Below are positions 1 through 11,280 of a DNA stretch of 64,000 bases, piece after piece (within the stretch, counting starts at the first letter, position 1; every line of letters starts with the position of its first letter). Source of the DNA: Spirometra erinaceieuropaei (lineage: Eukaryota; Platyhelminthes; Cestoda; Diphyllobothriidea; Diphyllobothriidae); NCBI GenBank assembly GCA_902702965.1, contig CACRXP010000848.1, positions 187,772-251,771 on the forward strand, in the 5' to 3' direction. The position numbers were made by a program, and so were the translations under genes. The notes below the pieces were generated by a model. That model was not told the origin of the DNA. It did not search any database and was given only the letters and a program-made list of their open reading frames with translations.

Positions 1-1933
1 TCTAGTGTTCATATGAATTCATTTGAGTCTATAGCAATAGCTGTGCTGAAGGGAACACTTTGAAGTTGCCAGCGGATAATTTTGCTCTGTGAAATGCATT
101 ATAACTGGCTCTCCGGGTTTCTTTACATGCTTAGACCTCAAATGCTTGAGTGAAGACGTCTTTTGTTTCAGGCATAGGCTACAATTCCTGAAATGCATCT
201 ATTCAGCACGAATTTTGAACGTGTCTAGTATATATTTCCATCTTTTGTATACTTTGGAATGTTCTAAAACGCTGCCGCAACTACTCGCGAATTATTCATT
301 AAAAACCAACAGGGTGAATTTTACCGCTAAAGTTGATTCTGTTGGCCACGAAGTGTTTGCAGATTTGAAAATTGTATCTCCGTAGTGGAATACCGTTTGA
401 TAAAAAAACAGGCCGTTAAATGTATCCGAAATAAAAAAGTCAAAAATGCGGTAAATCCACCTAAAAGAACTGGGCTGGATGTAGTAAATCATACAGAGGT
501 AAGTTCCAGAAATCTCACTTCGGGTTTTGCTTTCCACCTACAGCGGAAGGGGTCAACAAGTACTGAAATGGCGCGGGGAAGTGACGGTGTCCACGCAAAA
601 TATGGTACTTAAGTACAAGCCAAATTGATTGCGTAACCGAACTTTGCTTCTAGTCAAAACGATTACTGAGCTCCTTCGTTTCGAAAAACACGCATTCGCA
701 AAGGAAAGGCTCTCGATTCAGGCACTTCTCGGGCAACAATTTTAATTTTTTTAACTGCTGTCATTTAGCCCCGGTAACTGGATGTGATTGAATTTAAGTT
801 TCTCTCCATAAGGCTATCGCGCTGCGACTTTAGGCATTTCAGCGCTTTAAGCAAGGCCTGTTTTCACCTACAGTAGCAGATGTGCAATGGGTTTCTGAAA
901 ATACTGATATGTAATGGTGTTATCAGCGCCACTGATATTTATGTGAATTGAATTTTCCGCTTTACTGAAATTTTTAATATGCTTCTCTCAAAATTGACCT
1001 CTAACCCGTGCGCACTGTTTCCAACTATTTCTGGGAAGACTGAGGTTAAGAGTTGGGTAGGGAAGATATCCTTATCCCCCCGATGATTTATGCATTTCCA
1101 AACTACAGCGGGGTACTTGCCACAGTGAGGCAACTGTTTGTATTTTAATCAGTAAGCGGATGTCGTTGTCCATGCAGATTAGAAAAGACGACTTACAACT
1201 TAAGCTAAACATAAAGGGTAAAGGATTTATGAGAATTGTGCAGATAATCGTTTGATGAATTGTCCAAGTAAATAAGATGATCGAGGCTCTCTGCATGGAG
1301 TGTGTCCTGAACGACCACAGGATGCCTCTTAGCTGCTACGTTTTATGGAGATTCGAGGGTTAATAGTTGAGGGGCTGGAGACGAGCGACAGAAAGGCACT
1401 ACTAAAACTGTAAAACACAGCTGACAGTAGGTGTAATATGACGGATAAGTCCCAACAACCGTCTATAGACTGGACAAGCAATTTTTCCAGCTAATCTGTG
1501 ATTTTCATGTGAAATACTATTTAAAACAGATAACGCGTTGCTAAAAAGGTGGTAGGGACCGTGTACAGGATAAAAATGCGCTTTCTGACATCCAGTAAGC
1601 GCTCTTCTACGGACCCTGTATATATCACTATCAGTGGTCGTCATGTACACTTTCCTGATCGGTTGGTCACGCATTTCTTTTAGACCTGTACACATCCTTC
1701 GGCGTCGTTTTCGCCGGCCTCCGGTCTCGGAGGGGGGTACTGTGCCGAGGCGCCAGACTATCTTGCCTTTCCCTACCTGTTCCGCATTCTTGAACTCACT
1801 GGTTGTTTAACTGAATGGAAGGAACACAACTCGACGCGACGCGCTTGGCATGAGTGGGATTGTCAGTTCGTTTGACTTTTTATTGTTAATTCTTTCATAA
1901 CTCTGGTCTTATCCTGATTTTCATAGTCTGGGA
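1..1933. other. No recognisable gene
   Basis: Only short open frames without family resemblance are present. A GC-rich patch of about 80 bases near 1695-1775 stands out against the AT-richer surroundings, but I cannot assign it. The left part may be old repeat DNA. Confidence 0.5.
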
Positions 1934-1949
1934 TTGACGGTTCTGTCTT

Positions 1950-3550
1950 TAGCGCTCGCGACACTACCTGGCCATTCGTCGTTTTCGACACCTCTTAGAG
2001 GGCAGAGATTTTTCGGTTCACACCGACCACAAACCTCTCACTTACGCTCTCAAGGCCAAGCCAGATCGGTACTCGCCCAGGGAAGTTCGTCACCTGGACT
2101 ATATATCGCAGTTCACTGCAGATATCCGCTACGTCCGAGGCAGCGACAATGTTGTTGCTGATGCATTATCCCGTCCGGACATCAACACACTCACATCCGA
2201 TTTCGACCTGGCGAAGCTTGCAGACCTCCAAACAGCAGACGAGTGCATCGCGGACTTACGTACGTCTACTACTCTGCAGCTTCGAGATGCACCACTTCCC
2301 GCATCACCAGGCACGATTTTATGCGATTGGTCCACAGGCGCTCCTCGACCTGCTGTTCCACTATCCTACCGCAAGAGAGTGTTTGACCATTTCCATTCCC
2401 TGTCACATCCTGGCATCCGCGCTTCGCGTAAACTAATCGCTGCTCGTTTTATCTGGCCGAAGATGAACTCTGACATCGCTCTTTGGAATAAGCAGTGTTT
2501 AGCCTGCCAGAAGAATAAAGTACACCGCCATACATTTTCTCCACCAAGTACATTTGCCGTTCCAGATGATCGATTCACCACGTCCACTTGGATTTAATTG
2601 GTCCGCTACCCCCTTCACGCGGGTACACGCATATTCTGACAGCGGTTGACCGTTTCACACGATGGCCTATTGCCGTTCCCATCTCGGATACCTCGGCAGA
2701 AAATATCGCCATGGTTTTTCTGACGCACTGGATTTCAACTTTTGGTGTTCCAGCCACCCTTACTACTGACCGCGGGAGTCAATTCCAATCTAGCCTCTTC
2801 CGTGAGGTCACTAAACTGCTTGGGTGTTCGCACGTCACAACCACGGCATATCACCCTGCCTCCAACGGCCTCGTGGAGCGTCTACACCGTCAACTGAAGT
2901 CCGCACTGATGTCCCGAGCAGAATCAGTTTCTTGGAGTGACAACCTCCCTCTTGCGCTTTTGGGCATCCGACCTTCTGTCAGGGAGGACATCCAATGCAC
3001 TGCCGCCTAATTTGTGTACGGTACGTCCCTCCGTCTTCCCGGCGAATATGTGCAGTCTTCCAAGACGAACACCAACATCCCGAGCACCTTCGTACAGCAT
3101 TTGAAACAACGCATGGCTCAACTGCGTCCAACCCCCACTCGTCTGACATTAAAACGTGTGTTTGTGCATGAGGACCTTAAATCTTCTCCATTTGTTTTTG
3201 TCCGGCATGACGCGGTTCACAAGTCTCTTTGTTCCCCATATAATGGCCCGTATAAGGTTCTTCAGCGGATGGACAAGTATTACGTCATTCAGAAGGCTGA
3301 CAAAACTGACACAGTCTCCATCGACAGACTTAAGCCAGCCTATCTTGAGTGCGTCCCGCCGTCAGTTGTGCCACCGACTTCCTCTGCACCGTCCTCACCC
3401 GATCCACCCGTTTCGGTCCCCTCGACTCAACCACCACACTCGACCACCCCACCCACCCATCCTGACTCTTCTCCTACTCCACCACACATCTCATCTCGTT
3501 CTGATAGACATATCCCTTTTCCTGCCAAACTCAAAGACTTTTTGGTGTAA
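1950..3550 (+). pseudogene. gypsy pol pseudogene (RNase H-integrase)
   Basis: Reading order is the RNase H C-terminal half (TDHKPLTYAL at about 2020, ending VVADALSR at about 2170), then the integrase HHCC finger (H-x-H near 2390-2410 and C-x2-C at about 2500), then the catalytic core with HLDLIGPLPP (about 2590), TTDRGSQF (about 2770) and YHPASNGLVERLHR (about 2850), then a basic/proline-rich tail. At least two lesions are visible. A one-base frameshift near 2578 lies between the finger and the core, and an in-frame TAA at 3008-3010 replaces a glutamate-type codon just before FVYGTSLRLPGE. The tail continues open to 3550. These breaks and the missing 5' two thirds make it non-coding in practice. 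Base composition is richer in C than the flanks. Confidence 0.9.
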
Positions 3551-3606
3551 CTTTTTGCATTTTTTATCAAGCGTTTTTTGTACAGCAAACGCTCTTGTGG
3601 GGGAGT

Positions 3607-4092
3607 TGTGTAGGTTTACTCACATTTTCGATTTTTCACACTAAACTTTCTTGTACACCTCAACATTTCTGTACTATTGTTTAAATTAACTAAAATACGC
3701 ACACTTGGTTTCGACTTGTGAAAAAGCGTGACTTTTGTGTCCGTCTGCTGTTTGGTGTCATTGTTTCGTTGATTGCACTCATTTTCGTCAATCGTTTTTG
3801 GTCAATCGATACGAAACTCTTACCTTTTGGCCATATTTAACTGGACGTAATTTCATCCGAGCGACAAGCCTCATTCACTGACTTCGTCTCGGATTTTACC
3901 CAGCACATTCACCCTACGGCCAACGTTTGTGGAGAAGGCTTTATTTGTCGTGAGTCTGTACACTTATTTACCTTTTGTCGTTTTTCTTATACTCATTTTG
4001 CTATCGTTATTTTTCTTGTAAGAAACGCAGCATCCCCCACTTAGAGTTAAATATTTATTATTGTCTGTAGTTTAATTGCCATTTACACTACA
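3607..4092 (+). repeat. 3' LTR of the gypsy element
   Basis: A purine-rich tract (GTGGGGGAG, about 3598-3605) is followed by a segment that begins TGTGTAGG and ends CACTACA, the TG...CA form expected of an LTR, about 486 bp long. The right edge is set by the abrupt return of LINE endonuclease coding sequence at 4093. Without the 5' LTR the exact edges remain inferred. Confidence 0.65.
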
Positions 4093-4302
4093 TAACCGGA
4101 GACTTCAATGCACCCATGGTCGACTGGAACAATTTATTAGTAAAAGGTTCACGAAATGCCTTTAATTCCAGGCTCTTGAAGCTAACGGCTTATCTCTTTC
4201 TGCTGCAAAATATCACGTACCCAACCAGAATCAGAGAGGGCCAAAGAATGGCTTGTCTGGACCTCATGCTTAGAAAAGTCTCACTTAGCCCTGGTGAACA
4301 TA

Positions 4303-6279
4303 CAGTGAGTGACGTATCTCATGAAATGTTGGCTGAAATTCTGAAATGCGTTTTCGATTAGGAAGGATTACTTGGTCGCGGTTGTAGTACTGATTACCTT
4401 AAAGCATACTCTTATAACATTTTGGATTCGGCAGGATGTCGGCTTTTAAATGCACTTCTTTTTAATCTCCTGTAGAAAGCGTTCTTAGTAAAAAATGATT
4501 ACTTATGTTGCATGCATTTTTCCCATTGATTTTCGATGGTCTTGGAAATTCAAATATATTTTATAGAAACCACAAACAAAAATATGTTTTCTGGTTAGAT
4601 AATAGTTGGTAGCCCTCCCGGTACCGAAAACTCCCAGCTACCTGACTTACGGGACCGGTGGTAATAGGGGCTATACGGGTGGGGCAAATGAGTGGAGGCG
4701 TAAATGGCGCTTGTAGGGAATGCCTGGAATTGACGATCCTGATAATGTGGAAACCTAATTTAAATAAGGTGGAAAAGGCGAGGAAGGTGAACACTTCGGG
4801 TCTGACTGACGTATGAGACGCCTTGCTGTTGTAGTTTGAGCCCAAGAGGTAGTAAGTGCGCGATTTGGTAGGTGAAGTGCGCCCAGTTCAAACCCAGCAA
4901 TGTCGAAGCGCCCGGGGGGAGTGCCGTAGTGCCTTAAACTGGAAGTGCAGGAAAGGATCGCTAACTGGCCATGGCGGTGTTTACAAGGCGTCACAGTTTT
5001 CAGCCAAACCCCTGCGACCAAATACAAGCGGGCTGTTCGTAAAGGCGGGGGGTGGAGGGCAACACTCTGTCAATACGACTGATGCAGTGGATGGAGTACC
5101 GATGGACACCCTAACTGAGCGTCGGTTGTCCTTTCGTACACGAACGCACCGGACTCTACTGGAGGTCTGGAGTAAAAAGACCCAAGGATGCAGGCAAACC
5201 GACAAAACGGAGACCCGCGCCAATCCGCCTAGGATAGTACCTATGCAATTAATCTGATGCAAGTAATACTGTGCGCACATGCAACTAGAAGCATAATGGG
5301 AAGCATGATGAATCATAATCCGTTTAGAATAAATCTTTCGCCTTTTTCTAAAGATTTCCGTGTGGGGGTGCAATACAATGAGTCTATATAGACAGTCTTG
5401 CAGCGCCTCGTTCTCGGGGCGGTTAAAGTGAAAAAGAAAGTCATCCTGACAGGGCCTCTGTGCGTGCACCCCCCAGACATAATGAGAACGTTATCACAGA
5501 TAACGAAATCGAGCCAGTAGGTACAATTGTAGAATCAGTGGGCAGGGCTACCAACTACCATCCTGCCTGCTTTCTTTTAGTCAGTCAATAGAGAATCACG
5601 TCTTCTTTATATTTTATACTTAAGGAAGAGGTATAATTAGGTTTTAAAAAAGTTTCTAATTATGACACTTTTTAAGACCGCGATATGTCCATTCACATAG
5701 CATCGTTCCTGGCCGTTTACCACTGCTCCTCATGAAATGTACAACATTGTCCGCATCCATTGCAAAATTTTATTGACCCTGTATGATATCTCTTTAATGA
5801 CATAGAAAAATATAGGATTTTCTTTACGCGGAACGCATGCACCTTGTAGAGTGCAATCAATAAGCACTAATGCAACGAATTATCAGGCTCCAAATTATTC
5901 GGCAATTAGAAACACTTTTTAAAACCTACTTATACTTCTTCTTTAAGTATAAAATATAAAGCAGACGTGATTCTCTATTGATTGACTAAAAGAGAGCACA
6001 TTTTGTTTGTGGTTTCTATAAAATATATTTGAATTTCCAAGACCATCGAAAATCAATGGGAAAAATGCATGCAACATAAGTAATCATTTTTTACCGAGCA
6101 CGCTTTCTACAGGAGATTGAAAAGAAATGCATTTAAAAGCCGACATCCTGCCGAATCCGAAATCTTATAAGAGTATGCCTTAAGATAATCAGTACTACAA
6201 CCGCGACCAAGTAATCCTTCCTAATCGAAAACGCATTTCAGAATTTCAGCCAACATTTCATGAGATACGTCACTCACTG
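4303..6279. mobile_element. Foldback (long-TIR) non-autonomous DNA element, TA target duplication
   Basis: Two long inverted arms start CAGTGAGTGACGTATCTC and flank a 242-bp spacer (5662-5903). The right arm is 5904-6279 (376 bp). The left arm is 4303-4592 plus 5576-5661 (also 376 bp once a later 975-bp insert and its 8-bp duplication are removed). Arms are about 90 percent or more alike by eye. Dinucleotide TA flanks both ends (4301-4302 and 6280-6281), and removing the element rejoins the LINE sequence. TA plus CAGT ends suggest Tc1/mariner-type mobilisation; no transposase is encoded. Part of a related copy lies at about 33,604. Confidence 0.85.
4593..5567. mobile_element. hAT-like non-autonomous DNA element nested in the foldback
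   Basis: The 975-bp insert is flanked by an 8-bp duplication, TGTTTTCT (4585-4592) and TGCTTTCT (5568-5575), one mismatch. Its ends are imperfect inverted repeats of 24 nt sharing the run TAGTTGGTAGCCCT. Eight-base duplications are typical of hAT transposons. The opposite arm of the foldback preserves the unoccupied site, which confirms the insert. It contains a 133-codon plus frame (4856-5257) and a 162-codon minus frame (4981-5469) that overlap each other. Neither shows a transposase motif, so they are probably fortuitous. Confidence 0.75.
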
Positions 6280-8255
6280 TAGGTCCAGAGCACCGTCCGG
6301 TAAGTGACCGTGTCACGCTGTTTGGGGAATACCGCCTACGCATCCAACAACTGAATACGACTAAGCCTCGGCTGAAGTTCTGACGAGGAGATTTTGACAC
6401 AATAAGAAGGGAATTATCGCCGGTGCACTGAAATACTGTTCTTTCCGGACATCCAGACGTTGATTAGAACATTCTCAAAGTAGTTGTAACTGCTATCCGG
6501 CATCGAAATTATCCGAAAAAGAGAGTCAAAAAGGATAATTGTCTTGCCTGAATAACGCGGGATATAAAGAAGGAAGTAAATCGGAAGAATAAACTATGGA
6601 GAAGGTATGCAACAACAAGATAACCCTCTCATTACGAACAATTTCGTCGAAAGGGAAACGAGTTAAGGTCCGCTATCCGCAGGTCGCAGAAGGAGTATGA
6701 AACGCGAGTTATGCAACGGGCGGTCGATAAGCCAAAAGTGCTCTCAAGTTACATCAACAGTAGGTAAATGAACAAGGAGACGGTCTTAATGTTGAAAAGA
6801 GAAAACAATGAGGATGTCATAGAAAATGACGCTAAGGCAGAACATCTAAGCCGGTTTTTCGTATCTGTTTTCACCGATCAAACGGACATTTACAATTACC
6901 TACTGGATTTCCTACTGGGACAATCCACAAAATAATAGAAAACATCTGCTTCACGGAAGAAAATGTGAGGAAGGATCTCCTAGCGCTTAAGGAGAGTAGG
7001 TCTCCGGGTCCAGACCAAGACCGGCAAAAGTTCTGAGGGAGTTGGCTCGCGAACTCGCCAGACCGCTTTTGCATATCTTTAAGTCGTCCTCTGACCGAGG
7101 CATTCTCCCCTCTGATTGGAAAGTGGCAAACTTATACCCCATTCACAAGGGTTGATTTAGAACAAGTGCAAACAATTATCGGCCGGTGAGCCTAAGGTGC
7201 ATTTGTTGCAAATTGATGGACGGAATAGTCAAAAAATCCATAGCGAAGTTCCTTGAAGAAAAGAATTTTATTGTTACTTTCCAACATGGCTTTCGACGAC
7301 ATCACTCCTGCCTAACTACTATGCTCTATTCAACTGAACAGTGGTCTCGCTCGTTAGACAAAGGAACAAGGTTCGATATCGTTTACATCGATTTCAACAA
7401 AGCCTTTGATAGTGTTCCACACCACCGTTTACTTTATGAGGTGCGAGAGTTAGGGACAAGGGGAAACCTATTAAGCTGGGTAAAGGACTTTCTAACTGGT
7501 CGATCACAGTCTGTGTGTATTGGTAGTACGAATTCAAAGCCAATGCCAGTTGTGAGTGGAGTTCCCAGGGCTCTGTACTCGGGCCAGTACTGTTTTTAAT
7601 TTATGCCCGCGACTTTATGGATGGACTGGACTGCAATGGAGTCATGTTTGCCAATGACATCAAGTTATGGCGAGTGATCAAGGAGGAAAATGATGAACGG
7701 GCCCTGCAAAAAGGACCGAATCGCCTATGCGAATGGTCTAACATATGACTGCTGAAGTCTAACCTTGAGAGGTCCGCCATGCTGCGACTCAAAACGAATG
7801 GAAAAATCAGTGGAGAATATCACCATTACCTGTTTGGTGAAAGTTACCTTTCAAATGTGACCGAGCAAAAGAGTTCAGAGGAGGGCGACGAAAATTGTGA
7901 AAGGCCTCAGGACTTTATCTTACAACTGCAGATTTAGTGAATTTAAATCATTTCCTCTTGAGTACAGGCAGATTCGAGGAGATCTGATACAGGCGTATTG
8001 GATATTGAGGAACCGGAACCAGGCGCCTTTAAAATATCCTGACCTATATAGAATAGAATTGAAAATTTGTGTGCCGAAATGACCAAGCGTGATGAGAGAT
8101 CTAACTTATTCCCTGACACTCACTCCCCTTTTGTCATACCATTGTGGGCTCGTTTGAATTATTTCAGATCAGATAATTTCTCTGAACACCGCATCCAATG
8201 TTACCTTGTAAAAAGGTTACTCAAAAGCCAGCGCCTATTTCCCTCAATGTGCTGA

Positions 8256-9660
8256 ACTGAACTGAATCCTTACTTTCGCTTACTCCGAAGGCTTTCATTA
8301 CGGTGCTGTTCTCGTTCTCTTATAATAGTAGTTAGAGACACTGCTAGAATAATTCAATAACGTGGTTTCTTCTGTTCTCTTGGATCTCCGATACACACTC
8401 AGGCATATCCTTTATGACGATGCATTTACTACGATCAAATAAACGGGTCCCGGAATATAGTTTAATACTTAGAGTTTACATAGCGTCAATTTCTTTTGTC
8501 GTAAGATTTGGAGAGATTTTTAATGGCATAGATGCCTCAGGGTTCCTCGTCTACCAAGGCTTCTTGGTCAAGTCATACTTATTTTGGCAGCGAGGGTTTT
8601 GCTTGCGTTGTGTGTGGACTCTGCTATCTTATACTGCCACCCTGGACTACTGGGTCTTTTCAGGATACTCTGAGAGGTTTTTTCGTTTCCTGAGATCCCT
8701 TTTGGTCGTTCCTTTCTCGCACATGAGACCGGTTCTCGGTTTCGACTAGGCCTGTAGGTGAGAGGTCTTCTTTCTCGGGGGCTAATACTGTTACCGAGTC
8801 AGTACTTGCGTTTGTTCTGTTTATTGTCTGAATTTCTGGCATGGCCGACCTTCTCTTTTCGGTTGTAAGGTGAGGAAGTTTTATCAAATTCTCCATCTTA
8901 ATCATTAAGTCCTTTGTTTCTTTCTCCACCCACAAGAATTTCTGCTAAAGTCCGAAACATGCCGAACATGGTTCGTTTTCGTATTCGACATCCAATAATG
9001 TTATAAACTCTGCCTATTTGGCTAGAGGGGATTTGATATCAGGAAACCCAAAGCAGTATGGATTTATTCAGTGTTTATTGTTTAGCTGAGGATTTTTTTA
9101 AGCCGCTTGATGCATGTCAATGGCCCAGTGATAGCGATATTTTTAAAATTATTCTGATGCCAGGAGCGATACCGGCGCAAGGAGGATCTTTTTCGCAATG
9201 TCCAGGGGACATTTGTTCAACTGCCATTATTAAATAAATAGATTTGGATCGTTTTTGATGGTATGATAAAAGCTACTTATTCAAAACAACGGTATAAAGT
9301 AAATGGCAAACGACTCAACCGTTCTTGGATTTGGTGAATTTTATGTTGCTGTTGACAAAGAAGTTGTCGGAAGAAGATAGGTTTTTCTAACGTGAGTCCT
9401 GTTATAGTCCTGCGAAAATCGAGATATTGCTCAGCCAAATCGTTTTTTTGTTTCCCTCGGGTCGTCAGGACGTCTGCGTTTACCAAGCGACTGAAAGGGT
9501 TGCTAGATAAATATTTACAACGGGTTCAGGCAAAACAAACCATAGCAAAATCGAATGGTAATTGGATTTCATAGCTGCCTAAGACAATGCTACTGATAGT
9601 TTGCGTCCTAGTTCCGTACACGTTTTTTTAACATTTTTCGCTACTAGTTCTCTAAATAGG
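8256..9660. other. No recognisable gene
   Basis: Contains AT-rich sequence and a polar minus frame (8660-8935) rich in K, E and T, without recognisable domain or splice context. I see no element ends. Confidence 0.5.
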
Positions 9661-9672
9661 CCATCTTTGCAG

Positions 9673-10087
9673 CAAGCTTTTGTCAATGACGAACTCATGA
9701 AATGGGCGCCTAATTTAAACCTACGACAGAGTGATAATGAGTGCAGGAAGGGACAACGAAAACTGGAAAGGATGTGATGTATTTGTACGATGTCCGGCAA
9801 AATAATCGAACTTAACGCTATTCGTTCCATTTTCAGCGGCTGCAAAATTGCCAGAAAGATTTGAATCAAACTTGGAAACAAGTAAACGAACAGGATCGAT
9901 ATTAGATCGATGTGCATCTCTCGAAAAATGGATGTCTTCTCGATGTTGTTTGCTTCCAGGTATGCAAATGCAAAAGTATTATCTAAAAAGCTTTTTCTCC
10001 CACACAGGTACCGCTACCGTCCCGGCCAGCAGGTATCCTGAATGTGTAGATTTTAAAGGCTGCATTCCAATAACAGATAGAGGCTAA
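9673..10087 (+). other. Possible coding exons, unidentified
   Basis: Two exon-like stretches on the plus strand. The first follows a tttgcag acceptor (about 9684) and reads a charged helix-like segment containing ELMKWAPNLNLRQSDNE; its donor is unclear. The second follows attttcag (about 9838) and reads AAAKLPERFESNLETSKR to a CCAG/gtatgc donor near 9960. The frame after a cacacag acceptor at 10,008 closes with TAA at 10,084-10,086. The phases of the first two do not join cleanly, so this could be a pseudogene, parts of a coiled-coil gene, or chance. No family recognised. Confidence 0.25.
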
Positions 10088-10540
10088 TCCGTTACCCACT
10101 TTAAAGCAAAACGATGAATTACAGGGACCAGTCGCAAAGAATGAAGAAAGAGCAATAGCTTTATCATCCGAGCTTTTGTGATTCTGGCTTGAATTCAATG
10201 TCAGAGAGAAAGTCAGATATGCGTATAGGGTCGCATAGGCATTTTAGTATTTTTAGGATGCAGTTGCTATGTCACTGAAAGCCTATCAAAATTTACAACT
10301 CTAGAATTCGTTCCAGACGGTTGTGTGGGCTGAGATAATTGTCTGATTCATATTGACCAAATCGCGTCTCGGTGGGACTTACGTGAGTTTAGTAGTCATC
10401 TGGTGGATTCTAGGTGAAATACTTAGGAAATCCCCCTTGGGCAGTCAACTTACTGTATCAGATTAGGTGGATTCCAGACGTTGCAGTAGGTTGGGCGCGT
10501 AACTTGACCCAAATGTGGTTAAACTCGCGTCTTACGGCGG

Positions 10541-10622
10541 GGTCTTGTAGCTCAAGTGGTTAGAGCGTTGGCTGTACTAAAGCCTTCCCTTTACTGCGTG
10601 GGTTCGAATCCCACCGAGGCGC
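10541..10622 (+). tRNA. tRNA-like sequence (pseudo-tRNA or SINE head)
   Basis: A-box TAGCTCAAGTGGTTAGAGCG and B-box GGTTCGAATCC are well placed, the D stem (GCTC/GAGC) and T stem (GTGGG/CCCAC) pair fully, and six of seven acceptor pairs form (GGTCTTG with CGAGGCG). The anticodon stem is short (GGCT/AGCC around GTACTAA) and the variable region is long, so the isotype cannot be read with confidence; tRNA-Tyr with a disturbed arm or a Ser-like class II form are the options. It may be a degenerate gene or the Pol III head of a SINE. Confidence 0.5.
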
Positions 10623-10845
10623 CGAGTTTTCCACAGTTGGGTCAATATGAATTATTCAAAATCTGCCAAAATACCAATGAATTGTCTGATAAGCCGAATG
10701 TTGCGGTGTGCGGTTTCTATGAACCTACCTGCTTGTCAAAATTGTCATATTCCACATTCACTGAAGGAGGTTGCACTTGCTGTTCAATACTTTCCTAATA
10801 ACCCACAACTGATTAGCAATTTACCGGAACTCCACCATCTGTAGG

Positions 10846-11280
10846 TTGCTTGAGCTGTATGGCTCGCCGAAACTGGCATCAAGAACACTGGTCATCCGCG
10901 CGTTCTCTGTGTAGTTTTACGCTTTGCACAAAGAGGAGGAGGCCCTGCGGTTCACTGTATCACTCGAGGACACTCCAGCTTATGTGGTGGCAAACTGGTT
11001 GTTTCGGCGTCTCAGAATTCCGAGGGCTTACTTAGGCATTAAGGACAGTTAGTCAACACGGTTTTGGCGAATCTTTAAATGATGGATTTATTGTCAAACG
11101 ATGTCATGGTATCTTTCGATGCCTCATCCCTCTTTATGGATATTCCCCAGAATTTGGCAATCGAGGCTATTGACCTATTCCTAAAAAACAGTGCACCGCT
11201 AAGAAAGAGTGGTCATATTACCATAATGTGGAATTATTCATTTTATTGGCGACGCCAGAAGCGAGCGGAGGGCTAACGAA
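10846..11280 (+). mobile_element. Penelope-like element fragment PLE-a (reverse transcriptase N-terminal part)
   Basis: Frames read LYGSPKLASRTL (about 10,853), RFTVSLEDTPAYVVANWLFRRL (written here only as its start RFTVSLEDTPAY and end NWLFRRL, about 10,946-11,010) and DVMVSFDASSLFMDIPQNLA (about 11,100). These match the PLE order LYGLPKIHK, IVS..GTPTY, LF..L and MVSFDV.SLFTSIP. Stops and a frameshift separate them, so it is dead. Downstream sequence to about 11,480 is probably the same element but is unrecognisable. Confidence 0.75.

Larger units (their letters stand above)
1950..4092 (+). mobile_element. Ty3/gypsy LTR retrotransposon, 5'-truncated (CsRn1-like)
   Basis: The 3' part of a gypsy element: RNase H end, zinc-binding integrase, chromodomain-like tail, polypurine tract and one LTR. 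Gag, protease, the reverse-transcriptase core and the 5' LTR are missing, so the copy cannot move by itself. The protein resembles the CsRn1/Boudicca group of flatworm gypsy elements in its RNase H segment with TDHKPLTYAL and in the HHCC-to-DDE spacing; this clade call is from memory of the family. The right edge meets LINE endonuclease sequence at 4093. A matching left-hand LTR or target duplication is not visible, so the left boundary (about 1950) is only where homology begins. Confidence 0.88.
4093..8255 (+). mobile_element. LINE-1: CR1/Jockey-group non-LTR retrotransposon, decayed and interrupted
   Basis: Endonuclease motif TGDFNAP at about 4096 is followed by the LDLMLRK block near 4260, where the ORF stops at an inserted foldback element (4303-6279). 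The LINE resumes at 6282. The linker is about 6380-6860. The reverse transcriptase follows, with NNYRPVSLRCICCKLMD (about 7170-7220), QHGFRRHHSCLT, FDIVYIDFNKAFDSVPHHRL (about 7370-7430), GVPRALYSG in place of GVPQGSVLGP, and a degraded FADD box (FANDIKLW, about 7650). The C-terminal block PLEYRQIRGDLIQAYWIL (about 7950) and the tail end at 8255. Many stops and frameshifts make it inactive. The first part of the endonuclease is replaced by the gypsy fragment. Confidence 0.87.

Noticed and set aside
4856..5469. 133-codon and 162-codon frames inside the hAT-like element
   Set aside because: They overlap on opposite strands, lack transposase motifs, and lie in a non-autonomous element.
8660..8935. 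91-codon polar minus frame, possible gag-like
   Set aside because: No zinc knuckle, no neighbouring pol, no splice borders; low-complexity polar composition can arise by chance.
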